DNA of 64,000 nt from Acidobacteriota bacterium (lineage in GTDB: Bacteria; Actinomycetota; Acidimicrobiia; Acidimicrobiales; Microtrichaceae): the NCBI GenBank assembly GCA_003577145.1, contig QEUP01000002.1, positions 124,001 to 188,000 on the forward strand, read 5' to 3'. Made by a program: the position numbers and the translations under genes. Positions within the stretch are counted from its first letter, which is position 1. Each line of letters starts with the position of its first letter. Under the pieces are notes generated by a model that was not told the origin of the DNA, did no database searches, and saw only the letters and a program-made list of their open reading frames with translations. This document shows positions 16,666 through 27,600 of the stretch, one piece after another.

Positions 16666-17949
16666 TTATCGCACCTGCTCGTGGACGACCCGGCGAACGG
16701 CGGCCAGCACCTCCTCCGTGGTGCCGTCCCAGGTCGGGGCGACGTACTGCGAGACACGCGCCAGCCGCTCACGGTGGTAGTCCTCGTCATCGAGATGGCG
16801 ACGTATCAAACGGACCAGCTCGTCGAGGTCGTGGGGGTCGAAGTACTCGGCGAAGTCCCCGCCCGCTTCGGGCAGCCCACCGCCGCTGGAGGACAGCACC
16901 ACCGACCCGCGCTGGAGCGATTCCATCACCGGCAGCCCGAGCCCCTCGTAGAACGAAGGCGTCACCGTCAGGTGGGCACCGTCATAGAGACGGCCCAGGG
17001 TGGTGTCATCGGCGGAGCGGTACCAGATCAACCTGCGCCGGTACTCGGGGTGTGAGGTGATGCGCCGCACGACTGCCTCGGTGCTCCAACCGGGCTTGCC
17101 GACGATGACGAGGCCCAAGTCGTCGTAGTCGGAGCGGAGCCGGTCGAAGGCGTCGAGCAGCAGCGGGTAGTTCTTGCGGGGCTCGAGCGTGCTCACCGAC
17201 AGCACGAATCGCTTCACCGCCGGCGGGAGCGCCTTGTCGTCGTGTTGGAAGCGCAGCGGCCGGAAGTCCGCACCCAGTTTGATGGTGCAGGTGTCGATCT
17301 CGTGGTCGGGGTACTGCTCGGCGCAAAAGGCGCGCAGGTCGCTCTCGGACTGCGCGGAGATGCACATGAACAGCGCACTGTGGCGAAGGTGGGCACGGAG
17401 GTGCTCGTCGTAGGCTCGGACGACCTCGGGGAGGAACCAATCGGGATGCCGTTCGGGCATGACGTCGGGGTGGACCACGACGATGGGGATCCCCCGTCGC
17501 TGTAGCCGGGGGAGGAGCTCCGAGCGCGGCAGGGGATCGTGCCACGAGGGCTCCATGTCGAGGAACACCGACCCGCGGGGGAGCTCGCCGATCACAAGCT
17601 CCTCGGATGCCGGAGTGCTCGGGCGCCGGGCGCGGTTCTTCACCGCGCGCTTGATTCGGGTGCCGACCCGCCCCGACGTGGCCAGACGAGCCGTGCGGGC
17701 GGCCCAGACGGGCAACCTGTCGAGCGCGCTCGCAGCCGGTTCGCCGGGATAGACGAGCGCGACCCTCTCCTCGTCGGTGAGCCGCCGGTAACCCTCATGA
17801 TCCTCGCACCAGATGACAGGCACGAAGTAGACGTCCGACTGCTCCGAGCGGGGGAGGCGACTGAGGAGCTCTCTCGTGAGGCGCTGCAGCCCGGTGGTCC
17901 AGTTGGCGTGGAGCGTGTTGGTGACCTCCACGAAAACCGGGGTGCTCAC
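16666..17949 (-). CDS. GT4-family glycosyltransferase
   Basis: The 427-aa GT-B enzyme has the C-terminal donor-binding signature EGLGLPVMESLQRGSVVLSS around residue 330 and VSTLEPRKNYPLLLDAFDRL at about residue 250, which is typical of mannosyl/rhamnosyl GT4 enzymes. The N-terminal half contains the acceptor-side domain. It would use a nucleotide-sugar at the cytosolic face. The start overlaps the stop of the upstream two-module gene by 4 nt (17946-17949), so they are coupled. Confidence 0.85.
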   Translation of the reverse strand: MSTPVFVEVTNTLHANWTTGLQRLTRELLSRLPRSEQSDVYFVPVIWCEDHEGYRRLTDEERVALVYPGEPAASALDRLPVWAARTARLATSGRVGTRIKRAVKNRARRPSTPASEELVIGELPRGSVFLDMEPSWHDPLPRSELLPRLQRRGIPIVVVHPDVMPERHPDWFLPEVVRAYDEHLRAHLRHSALFMCISAQSESDLRAFCAEQYPDHEIDTCTIKLGADFRPLRFQHDDKALPPAVKRFVLSVSTLEPRKNYPLLLDAFDRLRSDYDDLGLVIVGKPGWSTEAVVRRITSHPEYRRRLIWYRSADDTTLGRLYDGAHLTVTPSFYEGLGLPVMESLQRGSVVLSSSGGGLPEAGGDFAEYFDPHDLDELVRLIRRHLDDEDYHRERLARVSQYVAPTWDGTTEEVLAAVRRVVHEQVR

Positions 17950-20327
17950 AAGCCCAGGCCCCTCGTGACCACCTCGACGAACTGCTTGCCCAGTACGTCC
18001 CAGTCCGCTTGCTGCTCGGCGTAACGACGGGCGAGCCCGGCTCGCTCGGAGGCGGCCGCCGGGTCGCCCAGCACCGCGACGACGCCCTCGGTGAGCTGGT
18101 GTGGCTGGACCACGACGCAGAGCTTGTCGGCAGCGGGGATGCCTCGGGCGCCGACCAGTGTCGTGACGACCGGCACGCCCCAGGCGAAGTACTCGAGGAG
18201 CTTGAGGTTGCTGCCTCCCCCAGCGGCCATCGGGTTGAGGGCGAGGTCGGCGCCGGCGAGCAGGGCATCGCGCTGGGAGTCGCCGATCACGCCGAGCAGG
18301 CGGACGTTGGGGGGGGCGTCGCCGGGGTTCAACAGCTCGGTGTGAGCGCCGGCGAGAACGAAGGTGGTGCCGTAGAGGTCCGCCGCAGATTCCATGATCG
18401 CTCGTCCTGCGATGACGTTCGGCTGATGGCCGGAGCCGAGGAACAGCGCCAGGCTCTCGTCCGGAGGTCGGCCCAGCTGGGCCAGCAGACCGGCGCGGTT
18501 GCGCTTCCTGTCAGCGGCGGCGATCATGGGCTTGGAGCGCGTGTCGACCCCGTTGCCGATCACCACGAAGCGGTCTGTGGGTACTCCGTAGGTGCTCGAC
18601 AACGTGGCGGCGTCCGTTTCGGTGGTGACGGTCACCACGCGGGATGCGGCGACCGCGGCGCGTTCGACTCGCTCGACGTGACGAAGCCACCAGGCTCCGG
18701 CCTCGTCGGCGGGCAGCACTGTCGCCTTCAGCGCCAGCTCTGCGTTGTGGGCGTCGAGGACGATGGGCAAATCGGGCCGAAGCGACTCGACCGCCGGATG
18801 CATGTAGGGGTGGGCGAGGACGACACCGGCAGCCTCCGAGAGCGCCGCGTCGATCTCACGCACCAGCAGGGGCGACGCCTCGTACAGCAACGACGCCCCT
18901 ATGTCGGTCACGCCCACCCGACCGGTGAGTCGGCGCAGCTCTGTCTCGGCGTCGTGGTGCCGCGCTGACATCGGCACCGACACCTCCCTGAAGCCGACCC
19001 CGAGGGTGTGGCCGCGGATCAAGCCGTCGTCAGCTGTCAGGCTCACCAACTCGACGTCGGCAGCGGCGGTGAGCGACGCGTAGAGGTTGCGGCACCGTTG
19101 TGGGCCGCCGCCGATGCCCTTGAAGACCGGGTAGGTGCTGAGCACCACGACCTTGGGCGGGTCGCTGCGGCGGCGGACCCGGGGCGACGTGAGCGTTTCC
19201 AGGACCGACCCCCACGTCACCTGCCGCGCCCGGGCCAGGGCCGCCTCGCCGAGCTGCCTCGCGGTTTCGGGATCGTCGCTGAGGCGCGCAAGGGCAGCTC
19301 CCACCGAGCGAGGATCGGCATCGACCACCATGCCTGTTCGTTCGTCTGCCAGCTCGGTGGGTCCGCCCGAGTCCGAGCAGGTGAGCACCGCTCGGGCGTG
19401 CAGCATCGCCTCCAGCGCCACGTAGCCGTAGTCCTCGTCCGCGGGGACGAACGCGACGGCGCGGGCGTTGGCGTACAGAGCGGCGAGCTCGTCGTCGCCG
19501 ACGTCGCCGATCAGCTCGACCCGAGGATCACCTGCGGCGAGCGACTCGAGCCGGCTCCGGTCGGGCCCCTCGCCGGCGATGAGGAGGCGGGTGGGGCCCG
19601 GCACGTGCCGCATGGATTCGACCAGCAGGTCCAGGCGCTTGATCGGTTCGAGCCGGCTGACGGTGAAGAAGTAGTCGTCGTAGGGTCCCGGAGGCCCCAC
19701 GGTGAGCGACGTGGGTGGGTGGACGGCGTCGACGGTGACGTCGGGCGGGAAGTAGCCGGGGCGGCGGGCCACCGTCCGCGATATGGCCGCGTGTCGGCGG
19801 ATCCGGCGTCGGTCCAGAGCCACCCGGTCGAGGTGGTGGACGACCGCGCGCGCCAGCGGCCCCGGAATCGCCATCGCCGGGTGGTTGTTGCCCAACCGTC
19901 GGGCGGCCGCACGTACCCGATCGATCAGCTCGAGGGGGTCGGAATGCACAGGGCCGTCTTCGATGATCGCCATCGCCGCGTCGATGTCGATGTCGGACGG
20001 GATGCGCTCGTCCTCCAGGTGCGTCGCCGGGTACAGGTCGTAGAGCCCCCGCAGCGGGTGCAGTAGGTAGACGACGTGGTTCGGATGTTCGATCATCCAC
20101 GCCGGGTACTTGCCGGAGATGACGAGATCGAAGTGGGAGAGGTCGAGGCCGGCGAACTGCTCGTAGCCCGACACGAGGTCGGGGAGCACCAGCTCCCTGA
20201 CCGGGAGCTTGATCAGCTCCGCGTCGTGACCGGCCTCGACGAGAGCGTGTTCGAGTCCCGCCCAGAGCCGTTCGGCCCCACCTCGTCTGAACGGCACCGG
20301 GCTGGGCGCGACGACGGCGACTCTCAT
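17946..20327 (-). CDS. Tandem two-module glycosyltransferase (GT4 + GT-B)
   Basis: The 793-aa protein contains two complete glycosyltransferase halves. Residues about 1-385 form a GT4 module that begins MRVAVVAPSPVPFRRGGAER, with donor site FVPADEDYGYVALEAMLHAR. Residues about 390-793 form a second GT-B module that begins VVVLSTYPVFKGIGGGPQRC and ends with a donor-like site NPMAAGGGSNLKLLEYFAWG. Such fusions can add two consecutive sugars to one glycan. The first start overlaps the stop of a 74-aa ORF and the stop overlaps the next GT start, so it sits inside a tightly packed operon. Confidence 0.82.
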   Translation of the reverse strand: MRVAVVAPSPVPFRRGGAERLWAGLEHALVEAGHDAELIKLPVRELVLPDLVSGYEQFAGLDLSHFDLVISGKYPAWMIEHPNHVVYLLHPLRGLYDLYPATHLEDERIPSDIDIDAAMAIIEDGPVHSDPLELIDRVRAAARRLGNNHPAMAIPGPLARAVVHHLDRVALDRRRIRRHAAISRTVARRPGYFPPDVTVDAVHPPTSLTVGPPGPYDDYFFTVSRLEPIKRLDLLVESMRHVPGPTRLLIAGEGPDRSRLESLAAGDPRVELIGDVGDDELAALYANARAVAFVPADEDYGYVALEAMLHARAVLTCSDSGGPTELADERTGMVVDADPRSVGAALARLSDDPETARQLGEAALARARQVTWGSVLETLTSPRVRRRSDPPKVVVLSTYPVFKGIGGGPQRCRNLYASLTAAADVELVSLTADDGLIRGHTLGVGFREVSVPMSARHHDAETELRRLTGRVGVTDIGASLLYEASPLLVREIDAALSEAAGVVLAHPYMHPAVESLRPDLPIVLDAHNAELALKATVLPADEAGAWWLRHVERVERAAVAASRVVTVTTETDAATLSSTYGVPTDRFVVIGNGVDTRSKPMIAAADRKRNRAGLLAQLGRPPDESLALFLGSGHQPNVIAGRAIMESAADLYGTTFVLAGAHTELLNPGDAPPNVRLLGVIGDSQRDALLAGADLALNPMAAGGGSNLKLLEYFAWGVPVVTTLVGARGIPAADKLCVVVQPHQLTEGVVAVLGDPAAASERAGLARRYAEQQADWDVLGKQFVEVVTRGLGL

Positions 20328-20548
20328 CGTCGGGACCTCGGCGCGGCGCCTGAACCGACTGCCCCGCTGGTGGCCTGCTCCACGACGCGGTCCATGTACG
20401 CCGCCACGCTGCCCTCAGCACGGCGGGCTCGCCACCGGGCCAGCCGGCGATTGAGGCGGCGAGCCAGGCGCGGTACGAGGGCCTCGCTGGTGCGTAGGTA
20501 GTCGAGGCCGTCGCTGAGCGGTTTCTTGGTACCTGATCGGGTGGTCAT
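20324..20548 (-). CDS. Small basic protein leading the glycan operon
   Basis: This 74-aa ORF is rich in arginine and alanine (for example RLARRLNRRLARWRARRAEG) and has no recognisable domain. Its stop overlaps the start of the two-module glycosyltransferase by 4 nt, the same coupling used elsewhere in the operon. That, and its position as first gene, are the reasons to accept it. Confidence 0.5.
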   Translation of the reverse strand: MTTRSGTKKPLSDGLDYLRTSEALVPRLARRLNRRLARWRARRAEGSVAAYMDRVVEQATSGAVGSGAAPRSRR

Positions 20549-20605
20549 GGCTCGAGGGCTGGCGGAACCACCCCAATCCTAGGAGGCCCATGCCAGGTAC
20601 ATGTG

Positions 20606-20626
20606 CCCGCCGGCGCGCCCGGCGGG
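20606..20626. other. 7-bp-arm hairpin before the TetR promoter
   Basis: CCCGCCG (20606-20612) and CGGCGGG (20620-20626) form an inverted repeat with a 7-nt loop, ending 2 nt before the -35 box of the TetR gene. It could be the operator for autoregulation or simply a divergent-promoter insulator. Confidence 0.35.
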
Positions 20627-20628
20627 TG

Positions 20629-20657
20629 TTGACAGATGCCTCGTAACGCCCCACGAT
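20629..20657 (+). promoter_or_regulatory. Sigma-70-type promoter of the TetR gene, leaderless
   Basis: A perfect TTGACA (20629-20634), a 17-bp spacer and CACGAT (20652-20657) are followed 6 nt later by the ATG at 20664. Transcription would start at or next to the start codon, so the mRNA would have no Shine-Dalgarno. Confidence 0.7.
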
Positions 20658-20663
20658 CCTGGG

Positions 20664-21431
20664 ATGGCCCACGACGCCGTTCCGCTCAACCGACGCGAGG
20701 CGAACCGCGTCCGGCGCCGCAAGGAGTACCTCGACACAGCGGCCCACCTCGTCACCACCCAAGGGCTGGACGGCTTGACCATGCAGGCCATCGCCAAAGA
20801 GGTCGGTGCGGCGGTCGGCACCATCTACACCTACTTCCCTTCGAAGAGCGACCTGGTCTCCGAACTCCAGTTGATCGCCATCGGGGTGCTCACCGACGCC
20901 TTCGATCAGGCGGTCGCGAACCTCGACGAGTTCCTCGATGCTCGAGAGCTCGAACCGGCCGACCTGATCCTCACCCGGCTGTGCGCCTTCGGGGCCTATT
21001 TCATGGATGTGTCCGAGACCTATCCCGAGGAGTTCCACCTGCAGCAGATACTGCTCAACGAACGTCGCGAGATCGTGGACATGGAGGACGTCCAGAGGGT
21101 CATCCCAGCCGCCTTCGAACTGCTCGGTCGGCCCCGCAGGCTTCTCGACGAGGCCGTCGAGCACGACCTGCTCCGCCCCGGGTCGGCCCTCGAGCGGGTG
21201 ATCATCTGGGTGGCGGCGCTCAACGGCGTATCGCTGCTCGACAACGTGGCCAGGATCAACCCGGCGTTGTTCGACACCCGCCGACTCGTCCGCGGGCTCA
21301 CTGACGGCCTGCTGCGCGGGTGGGGCGCTCCTGTCGAAGCTGTCGCGGCGGCCGAGCAGCGGGTCGACTACTTCATCGAGACCGGGCCGTTCGTCCCGCT
21401 CGTTCCCCGCTTGGTCGAAAGGACGCAGTAG
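20664..21431 (+). CDS. TetR-family transcriptional regulator
   Basis: The 255-aa protein has an N-terminal TetR HTH at about residues 18-62 ([20 protein letters not shown] followed by [11 protein letters not shown]) and a longer ligand-binding domain. The target is unknown. It stands between the glycan operon (divergent) and the RHS toxin gene (same strand, 185 nt downstream), so either could be regulated. ATG 20664 is chosen because it lies 6 nt after a consensus promoter; upstream in-frame codons lie in or before the promoter. Confidence 0.88.
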   Translation: MAHDAVPLNRREANRVRRRKEYLDTAAHLVTTQGLDGLTMQAIAKEVGAAVGTIYTYFPSKSDLVSELQLIAIGVLTDAFDQAVANLDEFLDARELEPADLILTRLCAFGAYFMDVSETYPEEFHLQQILLNERREIVDMEDVQRVIPAAFELLGRPRRLLDEAVEHDLLRPGSALERVIIWVAALNGVSLLDNVARINPALFDTRRLVRGLTDGLLRGWGAPVEAVAAAEQRVDYFIETGPFVPLVPRLVERTQ

Positions 21432-21616
21432 CCGGGCCGCCAGGCGCCTCTCTGTCGGTGAGCGAGGCGTGTCGGTTGGTGGGGTTGGGCGGGTGTTGGC
21501 GGGTACTTCTCCCCGCGTTTCTCTTGTCGGGGCCAACGTGCTCGTTGCTTCGGGGGGCATGGGTGATGCTGATCGTGAGTCGTGGATGGCGGCTTGACGG
21601 TTTGGGGAGGGACGCG

Positions 21617-24600
21617 ATGGGGCGGGTCTGGGGGGTCCGGCGGGCGGGTTTGGTGTTGTTGCTGGTGATGGGTTTGGTGGGGTCGGTGTTGGCGGTGGTT
21701 CCTGTGGTTCGGGCTGCGGCGGAGCCGGTCGCGGAGCCGGGGTTGGGGTCAGAGCCGGTGCCGCCGGTGTTCGGCGAGTCGTCGCTGGCCGGGGAGTCTG
21801 GGGCTGATGGGTTGCGGGCCCCGGAGTCGGCGGGTGTGGTGGATCGCAGTTTGCCGGTTGATTCGGAGGCGGATTTCTCGGGTCCGCCGCCGACGTTGGG
21901 CCAGACCCGGGAAGCCTGGTTGGGTTTGCGTGAGCTGCCCGAGCAGGGGGACGAGCCGGGCAGTGGTTTCGTGGAGGGCGAGTCGGTCAGGCTTCATGAG
22001 CGCACGACCGCGTCGGTGGAGGTGTACGCCAATCCGGATGGGACCGAGACGCTGTTCGCGTCGCCGGAGGTGATGCGGTTCCGGGACGGGTCGGGCGGCT
22101 GGGTGGATTACGATTTGGGTTTGGTCGATTCGGGTGACGGGGCGTTGGTGGCGGAGGCGTCGGATGCGGGGGTGCGGTTGCCGACAGATCCCGCGGTTGA
22201 GGGGATGGTGGTGGTGGACAGCGGGGCGGGGCGGTTCGTGTGGTCGCTGCCCGACGTGGTCGAGGTGGCCGGTGGTGAGGCGCCGGGGTCGGGTCCGGTG
22301 GTGGTGTTGCCGCCGGAGACCGAGGGTGGTGTGGCGAATCGGGCCGGTATCGACGGTGCGGGTGATGTTGATGGTGTGGTGGCGTTGACCAAGGGCGGGT
22401 TCGAACAATCGGTGGTGGTGGGTTCTGCGGGCGGGCCGTCGTCTTATCGGTTGGTGGTGCAGGTGCCGGCGGGGGTGCGGGCCGAATCGGTTCAGAGTTC
22501 GCCGGGGGTGTCGAGTTATGTGCGTTTCGTTGATGGGTCCGGTGCTGAGGTGGGGGTGTTCGGTTGGGGTGTGGCCTATGAGACGGCCTCGGGCGGTTTG
22601 GGCCCGGCGGCGAGGGGGGCGGTGAGGACGTCGCTGGTGGCCCAGCAGGGTGAGCGGGTGGTGGTCGAGGTGGCTGTTGATGGCGAGTGGTTCAACGATG
22701 CGGCCCGTCAGTTCCCGGTTACGATCGACCCGGGTTGGGCGCGCAACACCCGACCGAACTGTGAGCCTGGTCCGTGCGGCTATGACACCTGGGTCGACAG
22801 CAGCATCCCGACCTGGACGGGGGGCTGGGGCTATCCGGCGTTGGCGGCGGGCAATGACGGCAGTGGGGTGAGCCGGGCGTTCATGACGTTCTTGCCGTTG
22901 CCTGAGGGGGCGCCGTCGGGCAACTTCTTTGTCACCGAAGCGGAGCTGGCGGTGCTCAACGTCACCCCGGGTAGTTGTTCAGCGAAAGAGATCGAGGTGG
23001 CCGGCCTGGTCGAGGACTTCGGGGCGGCTACCAGCTGGAACGACCAGCCCCATGTGCACCCCAGCGTGGTGGAGGACACCGAGATGGTGGGCTGCCCGCA
23101 GGACCCTGAAGGCACGGTCCAGAGCTGGGATGTGACCGGCTACACCCGCAACTGGTTCGAGGGCACCCAGGCGTTGATCGCTGCGGGTTTGGGCTATGCG
23201 GGTTCGGAGTTCGGGTTGCGCCTGTCGGCGGGCAACGAGGCGGACACTGCCACGGCTCGTGTGTTCCGCTCGGGTAACACCGGGGAGCCTTCCGGCGCGC
23301 CGCTGCTGGTGGCTACCTATGAGACTCGGCCTGACGCGCCGGCTCATGTCTCTCCTGCGGACGGGGCGCGGTTGTTGGAGGTGCCGACCCTTGTGGTCGA
23401 AGAGGTCGCCGACCCCGACGAGGACGAGGTCGACTACTGGTTCCGGGTGTGGAGCACACCGGGCGAGTACGAGAACGGGCTGGTGTTGAACTCGGGCTGG
23501 GTCGAGGACCCGTCTTGGACCCCGCCTGCCGACGCCTTGGAGGAGGGGGTGTTCTACACCTGGCGGGCCTATTCCAGCGATGGTGAGACCATACCGATGT
23601 GGTCGCTGGCGACCCGTAGTTTCATGGTGGATGCCCACCCGGCGTTCGCGCCTACGGACGGCGCGGGGCCTTTCGGGGTGGATCTGGCCACCGGGAACCT
23701 TACGGCGGGCTGGTCGGGCCCGCAGTTCCCCACGGTGCAGTCCGGTTTGGGTGTGGGCGGGTCCTATGACGCCGGTTCGGCGTTGCCGGAGACGGGTTTG
23801 ACGGGCAGCTATTTCAACGACACCAACGGCAACGACGTGTTCGATGACGCGGTTGTGATCCGACGTGCCGACCCGGCGGTGTCGTTCATCTGGACGATCG
23901 CCGGCGGCCCTTACCCCGAGCTCGATATGGGTGAGTGGCTGGGCCGCTGGGAGGGTTTCATCGAGGTGCCCGCCACCGGTGATTACGACTTCGGCGCGGT
24001 GTTCTACGGCAAGGCCCGCATCAGCATCGACGGTGAGCCCGTGCTGGAGCGTTGGGGCAGCGTCGCCTATGAGGACGCCGCGGTCTATGACGCCAACCCC
24101 CTCAGCCTCAGCGCCGGCACGCGCTATGCGGTCACTGTCGAGTTCGCCGCGCCTGCCCCCACTGATGGGTTCATCGAGTTGTGGGCCAAAGGAGCGGTGA
24201 GCGAGCAGCGGGTGGACAGCTCCTGGCTTTCCCCCAAGCAGTATGAGGCGCACGAGGCGCTGTCTGAGGGCTGGACGCTGGACGCGGCGTCGTATTGGGG
24301 GTTCACCCATGCGGTGGTCGGCAACGACAGCGTCACCGTCAAAGACGCGTTCGGCGCCAGCTTGGTGTTTGATCGCAGCGAGGACGGCACCGGCTGGGAA
24401 CCCGCCGAGGAGTGGAACACCGCCACCCTCGCCGATGACGCCACCGCAGAAGGCCAGCTGGCGTTGCAAGCCGACGGCTGGACCTATGTGTTCGACGAGG
24501 ACGGCAAGCTGGTGTCCGCCTCGTCGCCGGTCACCGAGGGCGACTCGGCGCCAACCCACGCCTACAGCACCGTCACCGTCGGCGGGATCGACTACCAGCG

Positions 24601-27600
24601 CCTAACCGGGATCACCGATGCGGTGTCAGGGCGTGCCATCACCTTGAGCTATGAGGACGGAAGCGCCGGTTGCCCGTCGCCGCCGCCGGGTTTCGACGCC
24701 GCACCGCCGGCGGGGATGTTGTGTGAGGTGTCCTACTGGGACAACACCGCCACCGCGCTGTTCTACGTCGAGGGCCGCCTGGGCCGGGTGACCAACCCCG
24801 GCGCGGAGGTAACCGATTTCACCTACGGGACCAACGGGCTGCTGGCGGGTGTGCGTGAGTCGCTGGCCGCCGACGCGGTCGCTGCGGGGGTGAGAGCTGA
24901 CGACAGCACCACGTTCTGGCAGGTCGGCTATGACGGCGAAGGCCGAGCAGATTCGATCACCGGGCCCGAACCCAGCCCCGGCGCGGCGCGCCCGGTCACC
25001 TCCTACAGCTACGGCGCCGCTTACACCGACGTGCACGTGGCGGGCCTGGCCGAACCGGCCGGGTTCACCCGCCGGGTCAGCTACCATCCCGAGCTCGGCC
25101 GCCAGGTCACCGACACCGGCGCCGACGGTCTGAGCGCCACCACCGAATACGACGCCTTGGACCGCCCGTGGGCTATCACCGACGGGGCCGGTCTCAAGAC
25201 CACCACCATCTATGACGACACCGGGCAGGTGACCGACACCTACGGGCCCGCCCCCGCCGCCTGGTTCGACGCCAACGGCTACCCCACCGGACACGAGGCC
25301 GACACACCCCATCACACCACCGGCTATGACGAGTTCGACACGCTTCACGCCACCTGGTGGGACAACACCGAGATGCAAGGCACCCCGGTGTCGACTGACA
25401 TCGGTGTCGGCACCGCCGGCGGCGAGATCGACTTCACCTGGGGCTCACACCCCGACACGGTCTTCATATCGGGCAACAGCTACTCGGGGCGCCTGACCGG
25501 CCAGATCAACCTCGATGTCGCCGGCACCTACACCATCGAGTTGGCCCGCAACGCCAAAGCGATGGCCTGGGTGGACGGCACGTTGATCGGCGAGGACTGG
25601 CAGAGCACCACCTCCACCCTGTCGGCGGACGTCGAGGTCGAAGAGCCGGGCTGGAAACAGATCGTGATCGCCTTCGCGCACCCCGGCAGCGGGAACGCCG
25701 CCCTGGATCTGCGCTGGCGCAAACCAGGCGCGGGCTCGACGGTGACCGTGCCCGGCACCAGCCTGCGACCCATGTTCGGCATCGCGACCACCCAGAGCGG
25801 CCCCGACGGTGACACCACCGCCACGGGCTATGAGGATCCCGAGACCGGTGTCGCCACCTCCACCAGCGCTGACCCCTCAGGCGAAGACCTCACCCAAACC
25901 TTTGGCTACGAGCCGGCAGGCGCCGGCTACCGGCGTCCGCTGTGGCGCACCTTGCCGGCTGACAACGTCGGCGCAGGCGGCGGCAGCGCCACCCAAATCA
26001 CCTACGCCTACTACGGCGACAGCGAGACCGTAGACAACCCCTGCACCCCTGAAGCCGACCCCGCCAACCAGGCCGGCGCACCCAAGCTCAGCACCGGCGC
26101 CGACCCAGACGGGCCCGGCGGCGAGGAGGCGATCAGCCACGAATCGGTCTATGACGCCGCCGGGCGCGTCGTCGCTCAGCGCACCAACAGCGACGAGTGG
26201 ATCTGCACCACCTATGACAGCCGGGGCCGGCCCGTCACCGTGGACTACCCCGCCTGGGGCGGCGAACCGGCCCGCAGCGTCATCACCAACACCGCCGCGG
26301 GCCCCATCGGCGGCGGCTCCCCCGGCTACTACGACCTTGTCATCGAAGACGAGCCGTTGGCGTACTGGCGGCTCAACGAAACCTCGACCAACGACCCCGC
26401 CGCTGATCACAGCGGCAACGACAACGACGGCACCTACAGCGGCACTGTGCAGCTCGAACAGCCCGGCGCGATCGAAGACGACGACGCGGCGGCCTTCGAC
26501 GGGGGTCAGACCGACTCGACGGTGGCCACCCCGGACCTGGCTCTCATCGAGGGAGGCGATTTCACCGTCGAAGCCTGGGTCAACACAACCGAGAACCGCA
26601 CCTGGCGGTATGTTTTCAGCGAAGCCCACTCAGCCAGCCTCTACACCGAGTGGGGGCTGATGTTGAACTCGGGCAAACCCCGCCTCTATGTCCGTGAGAA
26701 CGCCGGCAGCCAACACATCCTCGAAGGCCCCACCGCCGTCAACGACAACGAATGGCATCACCTGGCCGCCACCCGAGATGGCAACACCTTCACCCTCTAC
26801 GTCGATGGCGATGAGGTCGACACCGACACCTTCACCCCCGCCGCGATGGATGTGAACGACGGTCGCATCGCTTCCAAGCGGGGCTGGCCCTGGGCGTCGG
26901 CGCACCTGGCGGGCACCGTCGACGAGGTCGCCGTCTATGACCATGCCCTCAGCGCCGCCGACATCGCCGAACACCACGCCAACACCAGCGCCGGCGGCGG
27001 CGGTGGCAGCCCCACCGGCGACCCCCTCGTCACCACCGTCACCGACCCCGCCGGCACCATCACCACCACCACCGACCTGTTGGGACGCGTCACCGCCTAC
27101 CAAGACGTTTGGGGACAGACCACCACATACACCTATGACCAGGCCGGACAACTCGTCGCCAGCGACGGCCCCGCCGGGCAGCGCAGCGTCACCTACGACC
27201 CCGGCGGGCGCATCGACACCGTCACACTCGACGGCGAACTGGTCGCCGACGCCGCCTACGACGCCGAAGCCAAGCTCATCTCCGTGGACTACCCCGACGG
27301 GACCGGCAACGCCGGCAACGGCACCAGCCTCGCTCAGGTCAGCTACGACCAGCTCAAACGCCTCACCGGGCTGAGCTGGAACCAAGCAGACGACACCCTC
27401 CTCACCTCAGACACGGTCACCCGCAGCGTCGCCGGGCGGGTCACCGACCAGAGCATCGACGGCACCGACCCCAACCCGGCAGGGCCCAACTTCGCCTATG
27501 ACGGCGCCGGGCGCCTCGTCGCCGCCCACACGCCCGGCCACACCCTCACCTACAGCTTCGACCAGACCGGCGGCTGCGGCCCGCTCACCACAGCAGGCGC

